Assembly: GCA_032207245.1 (NCBI GenBank)
Contig: CM063504.1
Location: forward strand, 82,729,844 to 82,793,843
DNA length: 64,000 nucleotides
Direction of reading: 5' to 3'
Source of the DNA: Pardosa pseudoannulata
Lineage: Eukaryota > Arthropoda > Arachnida > Araneae > Lycosidae
This document shows, one piece after another, positions 25,801 through 33,218 of this stretch. Positions within the stretch are counted from its first letter, which is position 1. Every line of letters starts with the position of its first letter. The position numbers and the translations under genes were made by a program. The notes beneath the pieces were generated by a model. The model was not told the origin of the DNA, did not search any database, and worked only from the letters and a program-made list of their open reading frames with translations.

Positions 25801-28608
25801 AAGTACCTATATTTATGAGCTTTCCTAAATGATGCTGTATCGAATAGATCCTTCAGAATTGAAATTGCTGAAATGTTTGAACTGATGAGGCTCATTGGGA
25901 ATCTAAAGACTTTGTATTCGTAACCTCAGTATGATGATCAATTTTATTTGATTTTTGTGATTTTGTTCACCTTGGAGAACTGATGAGGTGTAATTTATCT
26001 CATTATTAATATCTTCCCTTAAGTGTTCTCGTGTCACATTAAGAAAAAGAAGCTTCTAAAGTTAAATTGATTTGTCATAGATCTTGTATATAAAGATCTT
26101 GTGAGAGTGTGTCAATTGAACTCTTTTTGAATTGTAACTATTTAGAGGTGTAGAGCAACTTCTTTTTCCTTAAAATTTATAAACTGATGAGGTGTAATTG
26201 ACTGAGGGTCAAGTGATGCCTGTCCTTTGCTTTATGAATATTTTAGAATGGAAACAGCACTAGCTACATCTGTGTGTGTAAGTTTCCAAACTTAAGTACC
26301 TATTCCTAAATGATGCTGTTTTGCTTAAATCCTTCAGAATTGAAATTGCTGAAATTGTTAAACTGATGAGGCTCATTGGGAATCTTAAGACTTTGTATTT
26401 GTAACCTCAATATGATCGATTTTATTTGATTTTATGTGATTTTGTTCACATTGGAGAACAAACTGATGAGGTGTAATTTCTCATTATTAATATCCTCCCT
26501 TAAGTGTTCTTGTGTCACATAAAAAAAACAAAGCTTCTAAAGTTAAATTGATTTGTCATAGATAGATCTTGCATATAAAGATCTTGTGAAAGTGTGTTAA
26601 TTGAACTCTTTTTAAATTATAACTATTTAGAGGTTTAGAGCAACTTTTTTTTCCTAATAATTGGTATAGAAAACAAAACTTTTTGATATGCTCGTCTTGT
26701 CTTAGTCTTGATATGTTCTATTTTTGTATGGATGTAGTGATGTCCTTCTTACACACACACACACACACACACACAACGGAATGAAGTCTCTATAAGCTCC
26801 ATTCTCAAATGATGTGAATATGAATGGATTCTTCAGAATTTAAATTGCTGAAATACCAATAAAGACTGATGAGACTATGAAGCTTATAGACTTTAGTACT
26901 CTGTATGAATTTCTTTTTGATTGGAGGCATTAACAACTAATATGTATGTATTAATATATGCACAGTTAATTTGAATGCACAGCATTTTGATTTTGTAAGA
27001 GTTAAAAAATTGAAAGGAATGTTTTAAAACATACAAAATTGCTGTACTGTGAACTTATTGTATGATGAGCTTGTGTTTATTGAAATCTAGAATGTTTGTG
27101 TATGTGTGAAATAGGGGGCTTATGTATACCTGCCAACTAGTACTGTACGTTTGCATGTGAAAAACATTTAGTTGAGTTAATTTTGACAAAATAAATTTAA
27201 CAGATTGACCAATTAATAAGATTTTCTGCTAATTGTGGTGACAGTTAAGTTAAACACATATGAACATTCTCCATTTGTAATGCCTGAACCTGTTATCACA
27301 GTTTGTGGTTCGATGGAACTTTTAAAATGCATAAGTTATATGGTATAACAGTATTGCTCAGCAATGTGGATATAGTTAGCAGATATAGTGATAGATTTAG
27401 AAGTGTATGCAAGATAAGAATTGAATATAGAAGTTCCATACTGGATAAAAATGTAGTTTTCAGTGAATTTTGAAAATTAAATTAAAAAAAAACACAAAAG
27501 ATTAAAATTAATGAAGTAGCAGGATTTATTTTTAATATTTTGTTTTAATAGCATCTCCTTTTTAAAGTCTCACATAATAGTTACACACACGTACACATAT
27601 ATGTATATTTATATATATATATATCATAATATATATATTATATGTATATATTATATATATGTGATACATAGGCAAAATATGTAGTTATCACAACTAATTA
27701 AGTTCTATTTTATATTTCAATTGTTAATTGTAATTTTTAATTAGTAACTAATAATATTTGCTGAAAAATAAAGTATAACCTCAATATGATGATTCATTTC
27801 ATTTGATTGTCTGTGATTCTGTTCACCTTGGAGAACTGATGAGGTTTTATCTCTCATTGCTTAGGTATTTTTGACTTATTTAAATATTTGCCCTCTTATC
27901 CAAATATATTCTTTACTCCATATATCTACTGTTTATAGTTTTCTGTGATTTGCCAATTTCACTAGTATTTACAGTTAAAGAGTAGTATTTATCAAACCTC
28001 AATATGATGATTAAATTATTTGATTGTCTGTGATTCTGTTCACCTTGGAGAACTGATGAGGTTTTATCTCATATTTTCAATAATATTGAATTTCAAACTG
28101 TTCAAAAGCATTTTAATATATATGTATGTAGTTATTTTATAAATGTATAGATAATACGTATATAAGAAATGTATATATTATTATACTGTGTTATAGTGAA
28201 AAATGTCTTATAAGTATGGTGGTTGTTTATATAAGCTTCAGTCTCAAATGATGCTGATTCGAATAGATCCTTCAGAATTTACATTGCTGAAATGTTATAA
28301 CTGATGAGATTAAAATGAAGCTTGTAAGATTAATATAAATTTTCTCTAGTGTGGATATCTGTATTAAGATTAATTAAACTTCTAAGTAATTTAAACATAT
28401 AGTACATATAGTAAGCATGCATAAATATATTTATCAATCATTTCAGGAATACACTGTTACAGAACAGAGGAAGAAGGATCAAATTGAAGTTGATAATCAG
28501 ATTATTGATGTCATTCGCAAACATCCTGATAAGAAGATCATGTTTGGTTATTTGAGAGCAATGTTTTATCTTCAAAACAAAATGTATCCTCATAAAATGA
28601 GGTTTTGA
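16561..28608 (+). CDS. RPL6: 60S ribosomal protein L6 (eL6), complete coding region
   Basis: A component of the large cytosolic ribosomal subunit. Coding exons: 16561-16821, 20892-21035, 22063-22111, 22195-22382, 28447-28608. All introns are GT/AG and the phases agree; 267 codons, close to the usual 240-290. Domain order: basic N-terminal tail; [14 protein letters not shown]; the conserved KOW-like core [40 protein letters not shown]; then [20 protein letters not shown] and C-terminal [12 protein letters not shown]...YPHKMRF. The gene hosts repeated C/D snoRNAs in its last intron and H/ACA-like RNAs in two introns, consistent with RP genes being snoRNA hosts. Intron 1 of the coding part is full of transposons. 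Confidence 0.97.
16822..18142. other. RPL6 intron, first third
   Basis: No element recognised. At 17040-17130 there are three short hairpins in a row (GTAATC/GATTAC, ATAAC/GTTAT, AATGCC/GGCATT); the last lies in a stem CTGAaGC/GCTCAG with internal loops. It might be a small RNA, but no H or ACA box is clear. Confidence 0.3.
18143..18277 (+). mobile_element. tRNA-derived SINE, tail-truncated copy
   Basis: Same family as 6958-7161 and 47421-47594: GATGGCC-type head (here AATGGCCGAATGG), B box GGTTTGAATCCC, ends at TTAGCCCTC without the CCAAACC tail. Confidence 0.75.
18860..19523 (+). mobile_element. unclassified element, copy 1 (CTAGCATATAG ... ATAGGGGA)
   Basis: Starts CTAGCATATAGCCCGTCATA and ends with a GACAGACGGACAGATAAC-type tail plus CTATTATTATATAGGGGA. 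Shares both ends and most of the body with 61591-62310 and its 3' part with 20000-20219. No coding potential seen. The comparison at 61591 shows insertion with at most 1 bp of target duplication. It might be a non-autonomous Helitron/Helentron or another element with such ends; this is not settled. Confidence 0.6.
19531..19964 (+). mobile_element. LTR-like segment (TGT...ACA), probably Copia-type
   Basis: 434 bp beginning TGTGAACTGTTAC and ending CGGGACA, with an AATAAA signal near 19870. It is followed by TTTGGTGGTATATATGA, a primer-binding-site-like stretch, and an ATGGCATCGAAA that could begin a gag frame. That frame is cut off at once by the next element. No second LTR seen. Confidence 0.4.
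20000..20219 (+). mobile_element. unclassified element, 3' fragment (copy 2)
   Basis: Matches the 3' part of 18860-19523 from ATAAATTTAATCGCCTGC to the common end TATTATATAGGGGA, with about 20% differences by eye. Confidence 0.6.
20384..20498 (+). ncRNA. candidate H/ACA snoRNA, copy 1 (RPL6 intron)
   Basis: Hairpin 1 pairs CCATAAGTT with AACTTcATGG below an internal loop, and GCAAATGT with ACATTTGT-like bases above. 14 nt after the upper stem comes AAATTA, a proper H box (ANANNA). Hairpin 2 pairs GGTGCTTA with TAAGTGCT above and TATCTA with TAGTTA below. The 3' box is not clear (AGA+3 nt at 20493). It is duplicated at 23443 with compensating changes in hairpin 2. In this copy hairpin 1's upper loop differs slightly. 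Confidence 0.5.
20892..21035 (+). CDS. RPL6: RPL6 exon 2 of coding region
   Basis: 48 codons, phase 0 at both ends, from [18 protein letters not shown] to LAGRHRGK. Acceptor TTATTTAG, donor AAG|GTAGTT. Confidence 0.96.
21036..22062. other. RPL6 intron without recognised content
   Basis: No repeat or RNA gene identified. T/G homopolymers lie at 21950-21967. Confidence 0.5.
22063..22111 (+). CDS. RPL6: RPL6 exon 3 of coding region
   Basis: 49 bp encoding [16 protein letters not shown] plus the first base of a glycine codon. Acceptor TTTTTCAG, donor G|GTAAGT. Confidence 0.96.
22195..22382 (+). CDS. RPL6: RPL6 exon 4 of coding region
   Basis: Encodes [32 protein letters not shown] and a lysine/glutamate-rich linker ending [10 protein letters not shown]. 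Acceptor TTTGTAG, donor GAG|GTATTG. Confidence 0.96.
22383..23442. other. first kilobase of the last RPL6 intron
   Basis: AT-rich. No box C/D or H/ACA element recognised here; the RNA cluster begins at 23443. Confidence 0.5.
23443..23556 (+). ncRNA. candidate H/ACA snoRNA, copy 2 (last RPL6 intron)
   Basis: Paralogue of 20384-20498. Similarity extends over roughly 160 bp. Lower stem CCATAAGTT/AACTTcATGG, upper stem, H box AAATTA at the canonical 14 nt, then hairpin 2 AGTGCTTA/TAAGTGCT over TAACTA/TAGTTA, which here pairs fully. 3' box uncertain. Confidence 0.5.
23757..23823 (+). ncRNA. box C/D snoRNA family A, copy 1
   Basis: Terminal stem AACCTC/GAGGTT; C box degenerate (ATGATTG); guide TTCACCTTGGAGA directly before D box CTGA. 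The guide is complementary to the conserved 28S rRNA segment TCTCCAAGGTGAA as I recall it from fly and vertebrate rRNA. Confidence 0.75.
24431..24500 (+). ncRNA. box C/D snoRNA family B, copy 1
   Basis: Terminal pairing CTCA/TGAG, C box ATGATGT, conserved core TAGATCCTTCAGAATT, C'-like TGCTGAA, D box CTGA at 24491. Confidence 0.6.
24755..24818 (+). pseudogene. decayed family B snoRNA copy
   Basis: CTTAAATGTTTTGAATAAAT then CCTTCAAAAATC and GACTGAGG keep the layout of family B, but the C box is lost. Counted as copy 2 of family B. Confidence 0.35.
24929..25009 (+). ncRNA. box C/D snoRNA family B, copy 3
   Basis: Outer stem ATGAGC/GCTCAT, C box ATGATGC (24943-24949), core GAATAGATCCTTCAGAATTG, C'-like TGCTGAA, D box CTGA (24996-24999). 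First of four tandem units with a period of about 296 bp. Confidence 0.7.
25036..25104 (+). ncRNA. box C/D snoRNA family A, copy 2
   Basis: Stem AACCTCA/TGAGGT, C box ATGATGA (25045-25051), guide TTCACCTTGGAGA, D box CTGA (25095-25098). By the D+5 rule the C paired to the fifth base upstream (first C of CC in TCTCCAAGG) would be the 2'-O-methylated nucleotide. Confidence 0.82.
25223..25303 (+). ncRNA. box C/D snoRNA family B, copy 4
   Basis: C box ATGATGC, core changed to GAGTAAATCCTTCAGAATTG, D box CTGA. The outer stem is weakened (ATGACC against GCTCAT). Confidence 0.65.
25324..25392 (+). ncRNA. box C/D snoRNA family A, copy 3 (guide variant)
   Basis: Intact boxes and stem, but the guide reads TTCACATTGGAGA: one C-to-A change inside the rRNA-complementary stretch. 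Confidence 0.75.
25519..25599 (+). ncRNA. box C/D snoRNA family B, copy 5
   Basis: Outer stem ATGAGC/GCTCAT, C box ATGATGC, GTATCGAATAGATCC variant of the core, D box CTGA. Confidence 0.7.
25626..25693 (+). ncRNA. box C/D snoRNA family A, copy 4
   Basis: Stem AACCTCA/TGAGGT, C box ATGATGA, intact guide, D box CTGA; one base shorter in the T-rich middle than copy 2. Confidence 0.82.
25815..25895 (+). ncRNA. box C/D snoRNA family B, copy 6
   Basis: As copy 5 apart from the variable bases before the D box (ATGTTTGAA). Confidence 0.7.
25922..25989 (+). ncRNA. box C/D snoRNA family A, copy 5
   Basis: Intact stem, C box ATGATGA, guide and D box; nearly identical to copy 4. Confidence 0.82.
25998..26170 (+). 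repeat. structured duplicated segment in snoRNA array, copy 1
   Basis: About 170 bp repeated at 26479-26655. Folds locally: CTTAAGTG...CACaTTAAG near 26019-26042, and 26060-26122 with lower stem AGTTAAATTGA/TCAATTGAACT, a large internal loop, and upper stem AGATCTT/AAGATCT. It could be a further small RNA; no diagnostic box was identified. Confidence 0.4.
26178..26193 (+). pseudogene. 3' remnant of a family A snoRNA
   Basis: Only the AAACTGATGAGGTG end is left, followed by the usual intervening spacer of the tandem unit. Confidence 0.4.
26298..26376 (+). ncRNA. box C/D snoRNA family B, copy 7
   Basis: C box ATGATGC and D box CTGA intact; core changed to TTGCTTAAATCCTTCAG; left half of the outer stem missing. 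Confidence 0.5.
26403..26472 (+). ncRNA. box C/D snoRNA family A, copy 6 (probably impaired)
   Basis: C box altered (ATGATCG), guide with the same C-to-A change as copy 3, and four extra bases (AACA..) between guide and D box. Stem AACCTCA/TGAGGT kept. Confidence 0.5.
26479..26655 (+). repeat. structured duplicated segment in snoRNA array, copy 2
   Basis: Paralogue of 25998-26170. The hairpin at 26541-26607 keeps its lower stem, with TCAATT changed to TTAATT so that a G-C becomes a G-U pair. Confidence 0.4.
26751..26775. repeat. (AC)n microsatellite
   Basis: About 12 AC units inside the last RPL6 intron. Confidence 0.9.
26791..26888 (+). ncRNA. box C/D snoRNA family B, copy 8
   Basis: Long outer pairing TATAAGCT...AGCTTATA, inner TCTCA/TGAGA; C box ATGATGT; core GAATGGATTCTTCAGAATT diverged; D box CTGA. 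Confidence 0.6.
26889..27776. other. last RPL6 intron between snoRNA groups
   Basis: No snoRNA-like boxes with flanking stems found. Contains a TA-rich stretch at 27595-27662. Confidence 0.4.
27777..27846 (+). ncRNA. box C/D snoRNA family A, copy 7
   Basis: Stem AACCTC/GAGGTT, C box ATGATGA, guide TTCACCTTGGAGA, D box CTGA; middle region TGTCTGTGATTC differs from the tandem copies. Confidence 0.82.
27995..28063 (+). ncRNA. box C/D snoRNA family A, copy 8
   Basis: Same 3' half as copy 7 (TGTCTGTGATTC, intact guide and D box). C box ATGATGA. Lies 218 bp from copy 7, closest to the terminal exon among family A. Confidence 0.82.
28233..28324 (+). ncRNA. box C/D snoRNA family B, copy 9
   Basis: Outer pairing AAGCTTCA/TGAAGCTT and inner GTCTCA/TGAGAT; C box ATGATGC; core GAATAGATCCTTCAGAATT; D box CTGA. 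It lies about 120 nt from the 3' splice site at 28446, within the spacing range often seen for intronic C/D snoRNAs. Confidence 0.72.
28447..28608 (+). CDS. RPL6: RPL6 terminal coding exon
   Basis: Acceptor ATTTCAG, 53 codons from [14 protein letters not shown] to YPHKMRF and TGA. The ending YPHK(M/L).F is diagnostic for eL6. Confidence 0.97.
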   Translation, partial: EYTVTEQRKKDQIEVDNQIIDVIRKHPDKKIMFGYLRAMFYLQNKMYPHKMRF

Positions 28609-28629
28609 TTGAACTTGTGGAAAATTTGA

Positions 28630-28635
28630 ATTAAA
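28630..28635 (+). promoter_or_regulatory. probable RPL6 poly(A) signal ATTAAA
   Basis: The hexamer variant ATTAAA lies 22 nt after the stop codon, with GT/T-rich sequence about 25 nt further on. This suggests a very short 3' UTR, usual for RP genes. Confidence 0.5.
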
Positions 28636-28659
28636 AAAAAACCTGGAAAAGTTTGTGGT

Positions 28660-30399
28660 TTTTAGTAACTCAAATTCTATGTTATGTAAAAGTTTTGTTT
28701 AACCATTTAAATACATCAGTCATCCAAAACATATGATAAAAAAAATTGTCAAAATGCTTATGGTTTTCTGATGAATTAAAAACTGGATAGTTTCTTACAG
28801 TGTAGGCCAAGAATTGGGGTTGAATCTGAATATCAGACATGCCAACTACTCCGAAGCATCTCTAGAGAAATGAGAAAACTCCAGAAACTTCTTAGATTTC
28901 TCCGGAAAATTAAGCTTTTGAATAGATTACTATTCAGCACTTAAATACAAAGTTTTGCAAAAAAAAAAAAAAATGCTGAATATTAATTACTGTTTTTACA
29001 CATTGAGTTGACAAACTCTAGAATACCTGATGACAGAAAAATGGAAATAGTTTAATCAGGTTTTTCAGAACAGTGTTTCAGCAACTATATAAGAAACACT
29101 GTCCTGAAAAATAATTTGTTAACGCTAATTGTATTTTTAAATGCAAAAATTTTAATTTACCTTTTACAATTTACTACTGTGTAAATATTTTAATTTTAAT
29201 TTAGATATGTACTTATGAATAATCTGTAAGTATCATATTAAAATTTCAAACCACGCTGTTGCTCCAGACACAAGTGCCAAAATGTTGACATGTCTGTAAT
29301 GTTATTTGATTACGATCACCTTAATGTTTCATTTGTGGAATGCAGATGTAAATCGTTTATTAATTAGTTTTCATTACTCATTAGGTCTCATAAACTTGTT
29401 CCCTGACTTGTACAAGAATGAAGGTTTCACTGTCTTTTCAGATAAGTGAAGCCTACTGCCAATTGAATGCTGGTTAAAATTATCTAGATGCGAGAAATCA
29501 TATCATTAACTTAATTTAAATAAAGGGGGGAGGTGTAAATCATACCAAGAAGTCATAAAGCAATTCACAACTGGATTATAGCATGAGAAAGTATGAAGAA
29601 ATTAGGATGTATCATGTGTAAACTGACAAGGGTGTGCCTTCAAATTAACAGTAAAAGCAGAGAAGTGTTAAAACAGCTTTATTGGATGAGATCAAGTTAA
29701 AAAAAAATCTATTTGATAAGTTCACCATAAATACAACAGAATGCTACAAATTTACTTCAAAAAAGAATTACAGTTAGAACAGAATTTAAATAAGTTAATT
29801 TAAAACGTGCTTTTTTTGTTAATAGTGAACTTTAAAACCTTTTTTCACATAAATTTAAAATTCATTTATAGAACCTTCATATTTTCCAGGTTACTATTAT
29901 ATAAATATTTTTCAAAATCTCAAACCAAATTTTTGTCTTAGAAAATTGTGCATTGTAAAATTTTTTTCAACTTATCAAATGTGACTATTAAAAGCCATTA
30001 ACGTACAGCCAATCTGTGGGGTTTAGTTGTACATTGTACAAATTTGGATCATGTTACAAGATTGTTCATTTGCATGTGGAAACCTTAGTTTGGAGTTAAT
30101 TTCAGAACAAAGCATAAAAATATATTCTATAATTTGCAATGAGAGGAAGTTGAATACATATTCTATTTGCTCAGTGCAACACATGATTCTCTTTGCATCC
30201 CAGAAAAATGATCTAATTTTGTAATCACAATTTGCAATTAGGTGAAACAAAAATATAACTTAATATCAAGAGTTACTCTGTATATTCTAGCAATGCAAAA
30301 TTGGAGAGGATATTCAGCTGTATATATAAGACAAGAACTAATTTAGTGCTTCCATCGTTGATTTATTAACCCCTTCAGGTATGATTTAATAATGAAAAA
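28660..30399. other. intergenic, no gene recognised
   Basis: AT-rich. The opposed short frames at 30023-30250 overlap each other and have no similarity that I recognise. Confidence 0.5.
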
Positions 30400-30559
30400 C
30401 TGTGCATGAAATAACCATTTTTATTTAAAAAACCTGTTTCATTTTACAATTCTTACATATTCTTAATTAAAATCCACTTTTTACATAGTGTTAAATAATA
30501 TCAAACAGTAAAATTAAGAAAATATCAAAGCAAAACATTAATAAGGTGTACAGATAATA
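30400..30559 (+). repeat. 160-bp direct repeat, left copy
   Basis: Nearly identical to 31515-31676, which lies about 955 bp further on. Begins CTGTGCATGAAATAAC and ends GGTGTACAGATAATA. A TGT...ACA inside the repeat would suit a very short LTR, but the similarity runs 7 bp past it. Confidence 0.75.
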
Positions 30560-30900
30560 CAGGGTTCCCACGGTCATGAAAAGTCATTGAAAAGTGCTTA
30601 AGTTTTCTTTTTGTTTTTTAAGGCCTTAAAAGTTTTTGAATTTTCTTTGAGGTCATTGAATTTAAGGTCTGGTGCTTGATTTTTCTTTTTCAAGTCCCTG
30701 CAAACTGTTAATTCATATCTGCACCGAAAAATTGAGAAGGATCGTTATCAGCAATTGTGGGCTTGTCATGGGACTCATCTTTCATGCACTGCAAACTGCA
30801 CTAGCTACTGTCCCGGCTTGGAGGGAGGGGGAGACAAGCTCAGAGTTCAATGTCATCCCAAATTAGAAATTCTTGCTTTTCATTCGATGAAAGAAAGATA
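30560..30900 (+). mobile_element. CAGGGTTCCCACGGTCATG-type DNA-transposon end
   Basis: Starts CAGGGTTCCCACGGTCATG and continues with the AAAAGTCATTGAA, AAGGCCTTAAAAG pattern widespread at the ends of hAT-like elements. No transposase and no right end found. Confidence 0.35.
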
Positions 30901-30917
30901 AGGGCTTTAAACGAGAT

Positions 30918-31310
30918 TTTTTAAAGGCCTGTCCTACTATGGCCCACTGCAAGCCATTACCACCGTCTGGAGGGCCTTTGGCTTATCGTGGCCGATGGCG
31001 GTAGACAATAAGGCCCCTCCATACTATGGTCCACTGCAAGCCATTACCACCGTCTGGAGAAGCTTTGGCTTATTGTGGTCGATGGCGGCAGATGATAAAA
31101 TAGCCTTGGCAGACGATGGCTTCCGAGGCAGTTTTTCTCCAAAGATCAAAGGCAGCCAGATGCACAACTAAAGTGAGCAGTAGACTCTATGGACGAATCA
31201 ATGTGCTCGGCTCATTTAGTGGCCCAGCGTGTGGATGACCCGTGAACAATCGTTCAAGGTCATCATCAGGAAGTGGTGAACAATTGGCCATAGTGTTTAA
31301 GCTACATTAG
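30918..31310. mobile_element. unclassified GC-richer repeat, copy 1
   Basis: Shares about 290 bp with 46680-46972 (TGGTCCACTG.AAGCCAT, ACCACCGTCTGGAG, CATTTAGTGGCC, AACAATTGGCCATAGTGT). This copy has an internal tandem duplication of about 85 bp (30935-31015 and 31020-31095). Confidence 0.55.
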
Positions 31311-31514
31311 TGTTTTTTTTTTCTATTTGCCATTTTGTGCCTGGATGCCTGAGTAGCGAAGCAAAGTTTGACTTATTTTCTTTGATTGCTTATTTCTGCT
31401 TAGTTAGTGATGTGAAATATATATAAAAATAAAAAGTTTGGAATGCTTTAAAAAGAAACTATATTTTTAAACCATTTCGTGATTTATTATTTATTTTTAC
31501 ACCAAATGAAAAGC

Positions 31515-31676
31515 CTGTGCATGAAATAACATTATATATATATTTAAAACCTGTTTCATTTTACAATTCTTACATATTCTTAATTAAAATCCACTTTTTA
31601 CATAGTGTTAAATAATATCAAACAGTAAAATTAAGAAAATATCAAAGCAAAACATTAATAAGGTGTACAGATAATA
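31515..31676 (+). repeat. 160-bp direct repeat, right copy
   Basis: Partner of 30400-30559; differs mainly by a TATATATA insertion near its start. Confidence 0.75.
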
Positions 31677-32056
31677 GTCTTCAAGCTAGTGGTACTTTTC
31701 AAAACAAAGTGCAAAGGAATTCTAAATTGTTTACACCGCCAAGTAGTCTCACTTTTAATTTGATTCTTGTAACACACATGGCATTTCTTACTTCAATACT
31801 TATTCATTTATTATCTTTTACTTATTCATTTATTCTGACTCATTAATTTGGCAATGACTTGTACCAAGAAATTCTAAGTAAACAATATGCAATAGTGACT
31901 TGTGATTTTCACAAGTTATAAAAGTGTTGCCAAATTCAGTACACTAGAAATTTTAAACTAAATTATCATTTAACAGTAACTTTAATCGCATGATGAGTGT
32001 AGCTCGTTATTGTGCGGTATGGAATGTAAAACTAATGACAAGCTAGACTCGTCATT

Positions 32057-32124
32057 TTACTGGAAGGGGTTAAGAGCTGAAACAGTTATATATCACTGTT
32101 TCAGCTCTTAACCCCTTCCAGTAA
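32057..32124. repeat. perfect 30-bp inverted repeat with 8-nt spacer
   Basis: Arms 32057-32086 and 32095-32124 (ACTGGAAGGGGTTAAGAGCT... and its exact complement), spacer TATATATC. It could be a snap-back MITE, or the stem of a small-RNA precursor if transcribed. Confidence 0.85.
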
Positions 32125-33218
32125 TATGAGCATTGTTTTTAACTCTTGGCAAAGTTTTTCCTCTTAAAGATTTATTAAATTAAATATTAAAATTATATAA
32201 CTTTGAATCAGCATAGATTTTTTGCTTGGATGTTTAGTATGTGAAATTATGATTTTCAAAGTTGATTTGTTAACAGCTATATATTAATGAAATTGAATGT
32301 ATTCCTAAAATTTTGTTTAGTGCAAAGGTAGAAATACAAGATGTTAAAAATGTAGTCTTTAAAGCCTTGAACATAAACTTCTTTTATATATGCATACATT
32401 TCTAAACTTTTTTCAAACTAAGATTATATTACATAGCAGGAAATTTTTGTTTGATTTGAGACAACAGTTTTTCACAATGCTCTAAATATTTTTATGTTGT
32501 TCAGTGTCATTTCTCCCTTAATTTGGATGGCTACAGCTGGGTCAGGGTTTCAACATAATCACATTGGTTCTGCTCTGAAATTATCAGATTTGGCTACATC
32601 TAAGTTTCATTTCAGACAATATGACATTCTTTACAGTACTTATTTTTAAAATTACCGTAAGAAAAAAAATCATCAGTGAAAGCGGGAGAAACACCTAGAA
32701 ATTGCATTGGTCTACAGAAATAATTAAGGACCTTTTTCTGATTGGAGTAGGTTTCAAACTTTCTTTTCATATGCATTTCAAAAATATGCCTTTAAATCCA
32801 AAATATTTACTTCTAACTGTCAAGTTCGAGAAATGTTGATTTTACACGAATTCTTCCATGTCGCCATTTTTTCAAATGTTAATCCACTCCGTTATTGTGG
32901 TAACAGAATTGTTTCTTCAGGATGAAAGGTCAACTGGATTTCCTGGGCCGAGCCCTCTAATCCAGAGAATTCTAATAGTGAGCACAAAAAAGAAGCGAGC
33001 AGAAAAATAAACAACTAAAAGGGGGAAAGAAACGCATAAAAATGAAAAGAAAGATTAAGGATAGAAGACAAAAAAAAATAATTAAGTGGCCTGGGACATC
33101 CAAACAAAATTACGTGATAAATGAAATAAAACATAAGAAATGTAATAAAAAAACATTAAAGTTACAACAGAAATAAATAACCATGCAACAGATGTAAATA
33201 ATCTAGCAAGAAATCAAA
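32125..33218. other. no gene recognised; includes the 3' flank of the minus-strand ORF1
   Basis: 32930-33218 is more mixed in composition and probably belongs to the retroelement (3' of ORF1 on the minus strand). It shows no reverse-transcriptase motifs in any frame I read. Confidence 0.4.

Noticed and set aside
24785..25895. Three similar minus-strand frames ([17 protein letters not shown])
   Set aside because: They are antisense to the family B snoRNA copies; similarity reflects RNA gene duplication, not protein.
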